Shown here one piece after another: positions 8,061 through 16,387 of a stretch of 17,676 nucleotides of DNA. The notes below the pieces were generated by a model. It was not told the DNA's origin and made no database searches. It saw only the letters and a program-made list of their open reading frames with translations. The stretch spans positions 1 to 17,676 of the forward strand of contig CANPWF010000017.1 of the NCBI GenBank assembly GCA_947581885.1, written 5' to 3'. Each line of letters begins with the position of its first letter. Position 1 is the first letter of the stretch. A program made the position numbers and the translations under genes. This DNA comes from an uncultured Clostridia bacterium (GTDB lineage Bacteria; Bacillota; Clostridia; Christensenellales; Borkfalkiaceae).

Positions 8061-9563
8061 ATGAAGAAACGAAAAATCACCGCGATAGTACTCATGGTCG
8101 CCGCCGCAGCCCTCGCGGGTGCGGCGACGGCTTGCGCCTCGCGGAAGGATGAAGAAGCACCGTACGCGGTCATCGTCACGTTCAATTACAACTCCGCACA
8201 CATCACGAGCGACACCTGCCCCACCCAATATTTGGGGCTCAAAAACAAGGGGGACCTCGCCGTCGCGCCCGGTTCGGAGGGCATCGCCGCCGATTTGAAA
8301 AAGGGCACGCTCGCCGATTATTACCTTGAAGGGTGGTACGAACCGCTTTTGGACGAAGAGGGGCTTCCCCTCGATGTCGACGGCGACCATTTCCGCCCCG
8401 ACGCGAACGGTTCCGCCGTCAAAACGGATAAGGAGGGGTTCCTCCTTGCGGCGGACGGGGAGACGTATCTCAAAACCGAGCACGATTCCCGCATCCGTTT
8501 GAGCGATCAGGCGATCTTCTCGCAGGAATACGACGGTAAGCCCTTCAAGCTCAACGGCAGGATGCTCATCACCGAATCGAACGAGGCGGTTCTGGATCCC
8601 GATCGCGAGCCCGTGTACGTCACCTTTGTGGAAGTGCAGGTCGACCTCGAAAAGCCTTGGGATTTCGCCCATCACCGCGTCGAGGAGAATATCACCCTTT
8701 ATGGGCACTTCATCCCCGCGCCCGAGGTGCATTTCTACGACGAAAAGGGGGATACGGCCCTCTTCTACACGAACGACCCGAATTCTCCCGCCGAATTCGT
8801 CTTGCGCGGCAACCCGGGGGCAAAGGTGTTGATGGATACCGAACACACCCCCGTCCGCGAAAACAGCACGTTCTACGGCTATTATGCAGACGAGACGAGT
8901 GCGGCGGAGAGGAGCAAAACCCAGCTTGATTGGAGTTCGCTCACGTACCCTTCTGCGGATACCATTATCGATCACGAGCGGTTCCCCGAAACGAAGGTGT
9001 ATCTCGCGTACGTCGAAGGGAGTTGGGAAATTGTGCGCACAGCCGACGGCCTCAACGCCGCCCTCGGTGGGAACAGAAGCGTTTGGTTGGATAACAATAT
9101 CGAGTTTACGGATACGGTCAAGTTCTCCGCCGCCAACTGTTCGCGTGCCTACACAGGGGAGTTCAACGGCAACGGACACACGGTGAGCGGCATCAACGTT
9201 GCTCCCGTGCAAACCGGCGCGTTCGTTCCCAATACAGGGTGCGGGATCTTTGGGAGGCTCACTGCAACGGCGTACGTTCACGATGTGACCTTCGAAAACG
9301 TCTCGATCACATTCTCCACAAAATCGGAAAGCTCCTCCACTCTGTACGCAGGGCTGTTTGCGGGATATGCGGAAGCAGGGGCGAGGATCGCACGCGTTAC
9401 GGTTACGGGCACGCTCACGATCGGAAATATTGAAAAGCCGGAATGTTTCGAGGCACACGCGTTCATCGGAAACAATCGCGGCGCAATGATAGAAGAAGAA
9501 AGCACTCACTATGATGATATTACACTCGTCGACCCGAGCGGGTACGGCGCAGCGGATAATTAA
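8061..9563 (+). CDS. Lipoprotein with InlB-B-like and GLUG-like repeat regions, function unknown
   Basis: A 500-residue secreted protein. The start MKKRK leads into a hydrophobic stretch and a lipobox-like ATAC, with C25 as the likely lipid-modified residue. Residues about 36-100 and 207-220 resemble the two ends of an InlB B-repeat (a beta strand, then a GWYEP turn, then ENITLYGHF), split by about 110 residues rich in Asp/Glu. Residues about 320-475 resemble a GLUG-type right-handed beta structure: an I-x-TADGLNAAL entry, GEFNGNGHTVSGI, GIFGRL and AGLFAGYAEAG. No catalytic motif is seen. As first gene of the importer operon it may be an accessory peptide-capture or surface-binding lipoprotein. 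The start codon lacks a clear Shine-Dalgarno site, but the signal peptide makes this start firm. The fold assignments are moderate and the function is not known. Confidence 0.8.
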   Translation: MKKRKITAIVLMVAAAALAGAATACASRKDEEAPYAVIVTFNYNSAHITSDTCPTQYLGLKNKGDLAVAPGSEGIAADLKKGTLADYYLEGWYEPLLDEEGLPLDVDGDHFRPDANGSAVKTDKEGFLLAADGETYLKTEHDSRIRLSDQAIFSQEYDGKPFKLNGRMLITESNEAVLDPDREPVYVTFVEVQVDLEKPWDFAHHRVEENITLYGHFIPAPEVHFYDEKGDTALFYTNDPNSPAEFVLRGNPGAKVLMDTEHTPVRENSTFYGYYADETSAAERSKTQLDWSSLTYPSADTIIDHERFPETKVYLAYVEGSWEIVRTADGLNAALGGNRSVWLDNNIEFTDTVKFSAANCSRAYTGEFNGNGHTVSGINVAPVQTGAFVPNTGCGIFGRLTATAYVHDVTFENVSITFSTKSESSSTLYAGLFAGYAEAGARIARVTVTGTLTIGNIEKPECFEAHAFIGNNRGAMIEEESTHYDDITLVDPSGYGAADN

Positions 9564-9587
9564 AAAACGATTTCCGGGAGGAAAGAT

Positions 9588-12380
9588 ATGGATAAGAAAA
9601 GAACGTTGATGACGGCGGTAAGCGTTGTGCTTGCCCTTACCTTCACGGTCGGCGCAACGGGTTGCAAGAAGAAAAAGCAAAATCAGGCATACGACCCCGA
9701 GACGAAACCCCTTACGATGGGATTCTCCACCCCCGACGAGGTGTTCAACCCCTTCTTTGCGACCTCGGCGTACGATACGCAGGTCATCGGGATGACGCAG
9801 ATCGGGATGCTCTCCACCGATAAATCGGGGAAGATCGTGCCGACCAAGCTCTCCGACCCCGACTATCTCAGCGCGGACAACGAGCCGTGCGTCGTCGAGT
9901 ATTGGGATTCGCGGTATGACGAGAACGCTACCGAGGGTTCTAAGGAATACCCGAACTATGTTGGCGTTACCACCTATCAGCTCGCCATCAAGAAGGGTAT
10001 CAAGTTCTCGGACGGGTCCGACCTCACCATTAAAGACGTGCTCTTCAACCTGTACGCCTATCTCGATCCCGCCTACACGGGCTCTTCCACGGTGTACTCC
10101 ACGCACATTCTTGGCATGAACGCTTATCGTACGCAGCTTCCCGATGCAAACGATACCTATGCCCAAAATATTGAAGCAGAAGCGCAGAAAAAGGCTACCG
10201 AGCGTCAAGATAAATTGGTTGGATTTATCGAGGCATTCGGTTTCAACACCGATACGGAACATCAGTATACGCCTTCCAATTTCCAGGATATGTCGGAGAG
10301 ACTCGAACTCCTTTCGGAGTATATCGATCTCGGCAATGAGCGAAAAAAGGAACTTGAAAGCGATTGGAACGTCGCAGTGGATAGCATCGAGAGCTACAAG
10401 GAATGGGACGGATTCGGTCAGGCGTGGGTCATCTATCTCAAAGACTACGGCGGACGGGACGATCTCATTTTGAAGAAACCGGGAACGAACACGTACGTCA
10501 AGGACAAGGATGGGAACTGCGAGGTCGACGAGAGCGTAAAAAGAGAAGCGATCCGCGACATCATGGTGTATTGCAGCAGTCACAGCCTTTCGACCTCTTG
10601 GGTCACTTGGCAGGACAATCCCAAAGATTTGTCGAATATCCCCTTGGACGTGGAGATCCCTATCGATATCCAAAAAGAATATTGTATCACGATGGCGTTT
10701 GCCAATTCGTTCGGCACAGAGTTCGATCCGACTGTGACGATCCCTTCGGGCGACATCACAGAAGAGAAGTGGGAAGAACTTCGGGTACAGAGCGGACTCT
10801 CCTCCACGAGATATAAAAACATCGACAATTTGTTTGAGTATGGCTATGCGTCGGCAGAGACGATGATGAGCCGCTACACCGCGGAAGGCATGAGCGAACT
10901 CATCCATCAGTCGGGCTCCGTCGTCCGTAACATCTCGGGCATTAAGGTCCTCAAAGCCGACAACATCTTCGGGCAGTCCATCGGGGAAGAGCACGACATC
11001 CTCGAAGTCAAGATCCGCGGCGTAGACCCCAAAGCCATCTGGAACCTCGCCTTCACCGTCTCCCCCTATAAGTACTATTCGGGGACCTATCAGGGGAAGA
11101 ACTACGTCGAAGCATTGGACAATGCGGACGTATACAGCGAAAACAATGCGGAATTCGGCGTTGCCCTCGGGGAATTTAACTTCTTCCAGAACGTGATGAA
11201 CGCGCCCTCAAAGGTCGGACTGCCCGTCGGTGCGGGGCCCTATCAAGCGTCCGACGCGAACGGCAACCCCACGAGGGATGCCGACAGGTTCTTCGACGGC
11301 GGCTTTGTGTACTTCCAGCGCAACGATTACTTCAACACGACGGCGAAGAACATCGAAAACGCCAAGATCAAGTACCTTTGGTACAAGGTCGTCGCCACCG
11401 ATCAGGTCATCAACTCCCTCGTGAGCGGGGAAATTCTGTACGGCGAGCCGAGTGCTTCCAAGGATAAGATCAAACAACTCCAAGAGCGGAGTATCGCCTA
11501 TGAGCCCGTCAAGACGGCAGGGTACGGCTATGTCGGCATCAACCCCCGTTTTGTGGAAGATATCCATATCCGCCGCGCGATTATTTCGGCGATGGATACG
11601 AAGGGCATCTTCAACGATTACTACACGCCCGACATTGCCGAATCCATCAACCGCCCGATGACGAAGGCGAATTGGGCATATCCCGAAAATGCGCCAATCT
11701 ATAAACCTCAAGGACCTTTGTCAAACGAGCCCGACTACTCTTACGATCCCACGGGCGGAAAAATCGATACACTGCTCGGAGAAGCGGGATATTATAAAGA
11801 TTCGGACGGCAACTGGAATACGGGGAGTGATCTTACCTTCAAATTCACCATCGCAGGCGGCTCCACCGATCACCCCGCCTATTCCATGTTCATCAAGGCG
11901 GCGAAGCTCCTTAACGATCACGGGTTCAACGTCAAGGTCGTGCAGTCGCAGACGGCTCTTTCCGACCTCGTCACGGGCAAGCTCGAAGTGTGGGCGGCGG
12001 CTTGGTCGTCGACGGTAGACCCCGATATGTATCAGGTCTATCACAAGGATTCCAAGGCGACGAGCGTCAATAACTGGGGCTATCCGCAGATCTTAAAGAA
12101 TGCCAACAACAAGTACGACTACGAGTTGAGGATCGTCGGGGAACTCAGCAACCTCATCGACAGAGGCAGGGAATCGGAAGATCAAGCGGTCCGTAAACCC
12201 ATCTACGCGCAGGCACTCGACAAGGTCATGGAGCTCGCCGTGGAGTTCCCGCTCTACCAAAGGAGCGACGTGTTCGCCTACGACAATTCCGTCATCGACC
12301 CCGCTTCCTTAACGCCGCACGACGACTTGGGTGCCTACAACGGCCTCTTCGCCCGCATCTGGGAAGTCAACTATCTATAA
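9588..12380 (+). CDS. Oversized peptide ABC transporter substrate-binding lipoprotein (SBP family 5)
   Basis: Binds oligopeptides (likely) outside the membrane and delivers them to the permease pair encoded next. GGGAGG (9576-9581) precedes the ATG by six bases. A signal peptide ends in the lipobox-like ATGC, with C26 lipidated. Family-5 hallmarks are GFSTPDEVFNPFF (from residue 45), AIKKGIKFSDGSDLTIKDVLF (about 130-150), YFQRNDYF and the GYGYVGIN / IRRAI hinge region. At 930 residues it is far longer than the usual 500-600. The excess is mainly a helical, charged segment at about 185-447 inserted after the FSDG lobe. A hand count of 10141-10320 gives 46% GC, against about 55% for a line after the insert. 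Ligand class is by family; dipeptide, oligopeptide or another solute cannot be separated. Confidence 0.93.
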   Translation: MDKKRTLMTAVSVVLALTFTVGATGCKKKKQNQAYDPETKPLTMGFSTPDEVFNPFFATSAYDTQVIGMTQIGMLSTDKSGKIVPTKLSDPDYLSADNEPCVVEYWDSRYDENATEGSKEYPNYVGVTTYQLAIKKGIKFSDGSDLTIKDVLFNLYAYLDPAYTGSSTVYSTHILGMNAYRTQLPDANDTYAQNIEAEAQKKATERQDKLVGFIEAFGFNTDTEHQYTPSNFQDMSERLELLSEYIDLGNERKKELESDWNVAVDSIESYKEWDGFGQAWVIYLKDYGGRDDLILKKPGTNTYVKDKDGNCEVDESVKREAIRDIMVYCSSHSLSTSWVTWQDNPKDLSNIPLDVEIPIDIQKEYCITMAFANSFGTEFDPTVTIPSGDITEEKWEELRVQSGLSSTRYKNIDNLFEYGYASAETMMSRYTAEGMSELIHQSGSVVRNISGIKVLKADNIFGQSIGEEHDILEVKIRGVDPKAIWNLAFTVSPYKYYSGTYQGKNYVEALDNADVYSENNAEFGVALGEFNFFQNVMNAPSKVGLPVGAGPYQASDANGNPTRDADRFFDGGFVYFQRNDYFNTTAKNIENAKIKYLWYKVVATDQVINSLVSGEILYGEPSASKDKIKQLQERSIAYEPVKTAGYGYVGINPRFVEDIHIRRAIISAMDTKGIFNDYYTPDIAESINRPMTKANWAYPENAPIYKPQGPLSNEPDYSYDPTGGKIDTLLGEAGYYKDSDGNWNTGSDLTFKFTIAGGSTDHPAYSMFIKAAKLLNDHGFNVKVVQSQTALSDLVTGKLEVWAAAWSSTVDPDMYQVYHKDSKATSVNNWGYPQILKNANNKYDYELRIVGELSNLIDRGRESEDQAVRKPIYAQALDKVMELAVEFPLYQRSDVFAYDNSVIDPASLTPHDDLGAYNGLFARIWEVNYL

Positions 12381-12458
12381 GAAAGCAGGACGCGCCCGCC
12401 CCTTGCGGGCGGACGCGCTCCGTTCGGTTTGCCGCGGCGCGGCCCTTCCAAAGACATC
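12381..12458 (+). promoter_or_regulatory. Intercistronic GC-rich hairpin between binding protein and permease
   Basis: CGCCCGC (12393-12399) and GCGGGCG (12405-12411) form a perfect seven-pair stem with a five-base loop, soon after the binding-protein stop. GGACGCGC also occurs twice, at 12388-12395 and 12411-12418. No T-run follows, so it is unlikely to be a full terminator. It may protect the 3' end of the binding-protein message or reduce downstream expression, as is common where binding proteins are made in excess. Confidence 0.5.
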
Positions 12459-13865
12459 ATGACAACACTCAAATACATCATCAAACGGCTTCTGTACGCC
12501 GTTCTCATCTTGCTCGGTGTGTCCGTCATTATCTACGGGCTCTCCCGCATGATGCCCACCGACTACGTCGATCAGACGTTCCAAAGTGCCCTTGCACAGG
12601 GAACGATGACGCAGACGGATGTCGACCGCATCAAGGAGCTGTACGGGCTCAACATGCCCGATGCCTTCCTCGATATCAACATCGCCTCCGACGACGAAAA
12701 GGTGGGCGAGCTTTCTCTTCGCAAGAACACCAAGGTCGAGACGTACGAAAACTATCAAGAGGGCTACGTCGACGACGCGGAATGGTTCGCGGGCGACTAC
12801 GAATCGGGGGATTTCCACCTCATCCTCAAAGAGACGGATAACGGCGTTACTTACTCCATCCAGCAGGTGCTTTCGAGCGAACTTACCTCTACGGAGACGG
12901 AAGGGGAAGAGGGCTCGGGAGAGGAAGGGGATCTCACCCTCGTCAAAAAGACGGAAGTCCTCGACGAAGGGACGTGCACCGTCGAAAACGGTGCGCTCAC
13001 CTTCCTTTCGACGCGCGGCCACAAGGTGACGGGCTCGGCGAACTACAAGGCGGCAACGTTCTGGAACAAGCTCGGCGCGCTCTTCGGCGGGTACTTCACA
13101 TGGCTTTTCAATCTCCTTCGCGGCGAGATGGGCATGTCGTTCAAGTATAAACGCCCGGTGGAAGACGTCATCATGCAGCACATGGGCATCTCCTTTGCCA
13201 TCGCGTTTGTGGCGACCATTCTCGAATTCGCCATCGCCATTCCGCTCGGGATCAAGGCGGCGGTCAATCAGTACGGGGTCATCGACTACACCGTCACCAT
13301 CCTCGTCATGATCGGGATCTCCCTTCCCACCTTCTTCCTCGCCGCGCTCGTCATCCGCGTATTCGCGGTGAAGCTCGGTTGGTTCCCCGTCGGCGGCTTG
13401 AAGGACGCGCTCGCCCCCGGGACTTCGGGCATCGTCGTGTTCGGGAACGTACTCTGGCACATGGTTCTTCCGATGTTCGTGCTCGTCGTGCTCTCGGTTG
13501 GGTCGTTGATGCGCTATACGCGGACGAATACCCTCGAAGTTCTCAATTCCGACTATATCCGCACGGCGCGGGCGAAGGGACTTTCGGAGCGGAGCGTCAT
13601 CTACAAGCACGCTTTCCGCAATACGATGATCCCGCTCATCACCATGATGGCGGGGATCCTTCCCTCCCTCTTCGGCGGGGCAATGATCACGGAGACGGTG
13701 TTCGCCATCCCCGGGATCGGTAAACAGGCTTACGACGCACTCATCGTTGCCGACGTTCCCTTCATCATGGGGTACAACATGTTCCTCGCGGTGATGACGG
13801 TCATCGGAACGCTACTGAGCGATTTAATGTACGCGGTCGTCGATCCGCGCGTCAAACTTACGTAA
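12459..13865 (+). CDS. oppB: Peptide ABC transporter permease, OppB/DppB family, with large extracellular loop
   Basis: Inner-membrane channel subunit of 468 residues. The ATG at 12459 gives the family-typical N-terminus (KYIIKRLLYAVLILLGVS); an upstream TTG at 12429 would add ten residues unlike the family. Six membrane segments are visible at about 8-30, 242-265, 274-303, 330-351, 389-416 and 433-460. The cytoplasmic EAA loop, which docks on the ATPases, lies at about 360-397 (SDYIRTARAKGLSERSV). Family members usually run from LGL-x-x-P straight to YLRWLxxLLRGDLG. Here LYGLNMP (61-67) and YFTWLFNLLRGEMG (from 212) are split by about 135 extra residues, acidic and beta-like, facing outward. 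No clear ribosome site precedes the start. The symbol marks family position; Opp versus Dpp is not settled. Confidence 0.92.
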   Translation: MTTLKYIIKRLLYAVLILLGVSVIIYGLSRMMPTDYVDQTFQSALAQGTMTQTDVDRIKELYGLNMPDAFLDINIASDDEKVGELSLRKNTKVETYENYQEGYVDDAEWFAGDYESGDFHLILKETDNGVTYSIQQVLSSELTSTETEGEEGSGEEGDLTLVKKTEVLDEGTCTVENGALTFLSTRGHKVTGSANYKAATFWNKLGALFGGYFTWLFNLLRGEMGMSFKYKRPVEDVIMQHMGISFAIAFVATILEFAIAIPLGIKAAVNQYGVIDYTVTILVMIGISLPTFFLAALVIRVFAVKLGWFPVGGLKDALAPGTSGIVVFGNVLWHMVLPMFVLVVLSVGSLMRYTRTNTLEVLNSDYIRTARAKGLSERSVIYKHAFRNTMIPLITMMAGILPSLFGGAMITETVFAIPGIGKQAYDALIVADVPFIMGYNMFLAVMTVIGTLLSDLMYAVVDPRVKLT

Positions 13866-13875
13866 GGAGGGCGGT

Positions 13876-15018
13876 ATGGACGAAAAAGAAAAAGACCTGC
13901 TGCCCGAACTTCAAAGCACGCAGGACGAAAATGCCGATATGGGGTCGGAAAACAGCGTTCTTTCCGAGATGGAGCCGGAAAACGAAGTTCTTCCCGAGAT
14001 GAGCGAGATGGAAGAGGCGACGAGCCGCACGCTCTCGCCCATGCGCCTTGTGTTGAAGCGGTTCTTCCGCTCCAAACTCTCGGTGACGGGGCTCGTCATC
14101 CTCATCGTCTTGTTTCTCTTCTCCTTCCTCGGTCCGCTCTTTCAGGGGCTTCCCTTCGTTTGGGAAGAACAGGAGATCGACGAGACGACTTCCGTCCGCG
14201 AAGAGAACATCAAGGAATCCACGATCACCGTCATCGACCCCGATACGGGCGAGGCGACCGAGCAGACGGTGTATATCATCTCCTACCAAACGCCGACGAA
14301 CTATCGCCCGCCGTCATGGAACCACCTTCTCGGCACCGACGACAAGGGCTTCGACGTGTTCTCCCGCCTCATGTACGGGGGGCGCATCTCGCTCACGCTC
14401 GGCTTCGTCGTCATCATCTTGGAGACGGTGCTCGGCGTGATCTTGGGCGGTATCGCGGGGTATTTCGGCAAATGGGTGGATAACCTCATCATGCGTATCG
14501 TGGATATCTTCCAATGCGTGCCGACCATGCCGATGCTCATGATCGTGGGCGTTTCGTTGGAGGCGAACGACATCTACGACGCGCCGAAGCTATATATCAT
14601 GATGGCGATGCTCACCCTCTTCGGCTGGGCGGGCACCGCGAGGCTCGTGCGCGGGCAGATCCTATCCCTCCGCGAGCAGGAATTCATGATCAGCGCGGAG
14701 GCGAGCGGGCTACCCGTATGGCGGAAGATCTTCAAGCATTTGATCCCCAACGTCATGCCGCAGCTCATCGTGTCGATGACATTGGGGCTCGGCGGCATCA
14801 TCCTCACCGAGGCGACGCTCGGGTATCTCGGCATCGGCATTCCGAGCGCGTACGCAACGTGGGGCAACATGATCAACGCCGCCGCCAACGAGAACGCACT
14901 CAACAACTATCCGAACCTTTGGATCTCCCCCGGCGTTTGCATTGTGCTTGCGGTGCTCGCCTTCAACTTTGTCGGTGACGGTCTGCGCGACGCCTTCGAC
15001 CCGAGATCGAGGAGATAA
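13876..15018 (+). CDS. oppC: Peptide ABC transporter permease, OppC/DppC family
   Basis: Second channel subunit, 380 residues, pairing with the preceding permease. AAGGAGGGCGGT sits directly before the ATG, ten bases after the upstream stop. An acidic N-terminal tail (about 1-48, with repeated SEMEPEN / PEMSEMEE) precedes the conserved RFFRSKLSVTGLVIL. Membrane segments lie at about 68-90, 171-198, 205-230, 238-260, 292-320 and 348-372. The HLLGTDDKGFDVFSRLMYGGRISL region (from residue 150) is diagnostic for the family. The EAA loop is at about 262-298 (LSLREQEFMISAEASGLP). The stretch between the first membrane segment and HLLGTD is about 35 residues longer than usual (near 94-148). The family call is firm; substrate specificity is not shown. 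Confidence 0.93.
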   Translation: MDEKEKDLLPELQSTQDENADMGSENSVLSEMEPENEVLPEMSEMEEATSRTLSPMRLVLKRFFRSKLSVTGLVILIVLFLFSFLGPLFQGLPFVWEEQEIDETTSVREENIKESTITVIDPDTGEATEQTVYIISYQTPTNYRPPSWNHLLGTDDKGFDVFSRLMYGGRISLTLGFVVIILETVLGVILGGIAGYFGKWVDNLIMRIVDIFQCVPTMPMLMIVGVSLEANDIYDAPKLYIMMAMLTLFGWAGTARLVRGQILSLREQEFMISAEASGLPVWRKIFKHLIPNVMPQLIVSMTLGLGGIILTEATLGYLGIGIPSAYATWGNMINAAANENALNNYPNLWISPGVCIVLAVLAFNFVGDGLRDAFDPRSRR

Positions 15019-15019
15019 C

Positions 15020-16387
15020 ATGAAACAGGGCAAAGACCGTCATTACATCACGGCGAAAGAGTCGCGCCTCATCGCCAAAAACAATCGCAAAACCATTCGG
15101 AGCCTGCAAAAGAAGAGGGCTTCCTATAAGCGCGAGGATTACGTTACGCAGATGCGCGATGAGAAGAACATCGTCGAATTCGAAAACCTGAAAACGTATT
15201 TCTTCACCGATGCCGGGGTCTCCAAAGCGGTAGACGGCGTTTCGTTCGATATCCCCGAAGGCACCACCGTCGGCGTGGTGGGGGAGAGCGGCTGCGGCAA
15301 ATCGGTGACAAGCCTCTCGCTCATGCAGCTCGTGCAGGGCCCGCAGGGGCAGATCGTGGACGGGAGCATCCGCTTCCGCACCACCGTCCGCACGCCCGTC
15401 GGCACCGAGACGTTGATGAAGAAGGTGCGCGACGAAAACGGCGAACCCGTCTTGGACGAAAACGGCGAACCCGTCATGGAGCCCGTTCTCACCAAGAGCG
15501 GAAAGCCCAAAACGGTGACCAAATTCGAAGAGCACGAGGAAGTGTACGACATCGCCAAGATGCCCGTGTCGGGGATGACTTCCATCCGCGGCAGAGAGAT
15601 CGCCATGATTTTTCAGGAGCCGATGACCAGCCTCAACCCCGTGTTCACCGTGGGCTATCAGCTCGACGAAGTCACGCTTCTGCACGTCAACGGCGCGGAC
15701 AAGGAGTACGCGAAGAGAAGGAGCATCGAAATGCTCGAACTCGTCGGGATCGCCATGCCCGAACACGTGTACAAGAGCTACCCGCATGAACTCTCGGGCG
15801 GGATGCGGCAGAGGGTCATGATCGCAATGGCACTTTCCTGCAACCCCAAGCTCATCATCGCCGATGAGCCCACGACCGCGCTCGACGTTACCATTCAGGC
15901 GCAGATCCTCGATCTGCTTCGCGCCGTCAAGAAGAAGATGTCGGGCAGTATCATGCTCATCACGCACGACTTGGGCGTGATCGCCGAGATGGTGGACTAC
16001 GTCGTCGTCATGTACGCGGGGCGGGTCGTCGAAAAGGGGACGGTGGAGGAGATCTTCAAGAATCCCGTTCACCCCTACACCATCGGGTTGCAGAAGAGCA
16101 AGCCCGTCGTTCGGAAGAAGGTAGACAGGCTTTATAGTATCCCCGGCAACGTGCCCAACCCCGTCAATATGCCCTCGTATTGCTATTTCCGCGATCGGTG
16201 CGACCGCGCCTGCGAGAAATGCGCGGGGGACTATCCCGCCACGGTGCAGCTCTCCGAGACGCACTTCGCCGCTTGCTGGCGTGCGGAGGAGATCATGCGC
16301 GAGCACGAAGAGGCGGAAAAACCCGTAGAAAAAGTCCCCGCGAAGGGGAAACGCGGCAAAAAACCTGAAACGGAGGAGAAGAAATGA
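15020..16387 (+). CDS. oppD: Peptide ABC transporter ATP-binding protein, OppD/DppD family
   Basis: Cytoplasmic ATPase that powers the importer, 455 residues. The ATG at 15020 follows GAGGAG and lies one base after the permease stop. A longer frame opens upstream at 14942, but that part lies inside the permease gene. Motifs present: Walker A GESGCGKS (88-95), Q199, signature LSGGMRQR (258-265), Walker B LIIADEP with D282/E283, and H316. The C-terminal oligopeptide-transporter region carries C388, C394, C398, C401 and C419. About 53 extra residues (near 120-175) lie between Walker A and the Q-loop. They include a doubled DENGEPV unit. The C-terminal tail is Lys-rich. All catalytic residues are intact, so it should hydrolyse ATP. 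It presumably pairs with the next protein as a heterodimer. Confidence 0.94.
   Translation: MKQGKDRHYITAKESRLIAKNNRKTIRSLQKKRASYKREDYVTQMRDEKNIVEFENLKTYFFTDAGVSKAVDGVSFDIPEGTTVGVVGESGCGKSVTSLSLMQLVQGPQGQIVDGSIRFRTTVRTPVGTETLMKKVRDENGEPVLDENGEPVMEPVLTKSGKPKTVTKFEEHEEVYDIAKMPVSGMTSIRGREIAMIFQEPMTSLNPVFTVGYQLDEVTLLHVNGADKEYAKRRSIEMLELVGIAMPEHVYKSYPHELSGGMRQRVMIAMALSCNPKLIIADEPTTALDVTIQAQILDLLRAVKKKMSGSIMLITHDLGVIAEMVDYVVVMYAGRVVEKGTVEEIFKNPVHPYTIGLQKSKPVVRKKVDRLYSIPGNVPNPVNMPSYCYFRDRCDRACEKCAGDYPATVQLSETHFAACWRAEEIMREHEEAEKPVEKVPAKGKRGKKPETEEKK
15431..15475 (+). repeat. Short perfect tandem duplication within the first ATPase gene
   Basis: Two 21-base copies, 15431-15451 and 15455-15475, are identical, with a period of 24 bases. 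Each encodes DENGEPV. The unit keeps the reading frame and lies wholly within the lineage-specific insertion between Walker A and the Q-loop. Identity at every third base points to a recent slippage or duplication, not to old protein-level repetition. Confidence 0.85.

Noticed and set aside
7578..10994. 1138-codon minus-strand frame crossing three genes
   Set aside because: It spans two intergenic gaps and a near-consensus promoter of the + strand and has no recognisable domain.
12429..12458. Upstream TTG start for the first permease
   Set aside because: The extra ten residues (MPRRGPSKDI) do not fit the family N-terminus and no ribosome site precedes the TTG.
14942..15019. Upstream start for the first ATPase inside the second permease gene
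   Set aside because: It would overlap conserved permease codons, while the ATG at 15020 has GAGGAG at good spacing.
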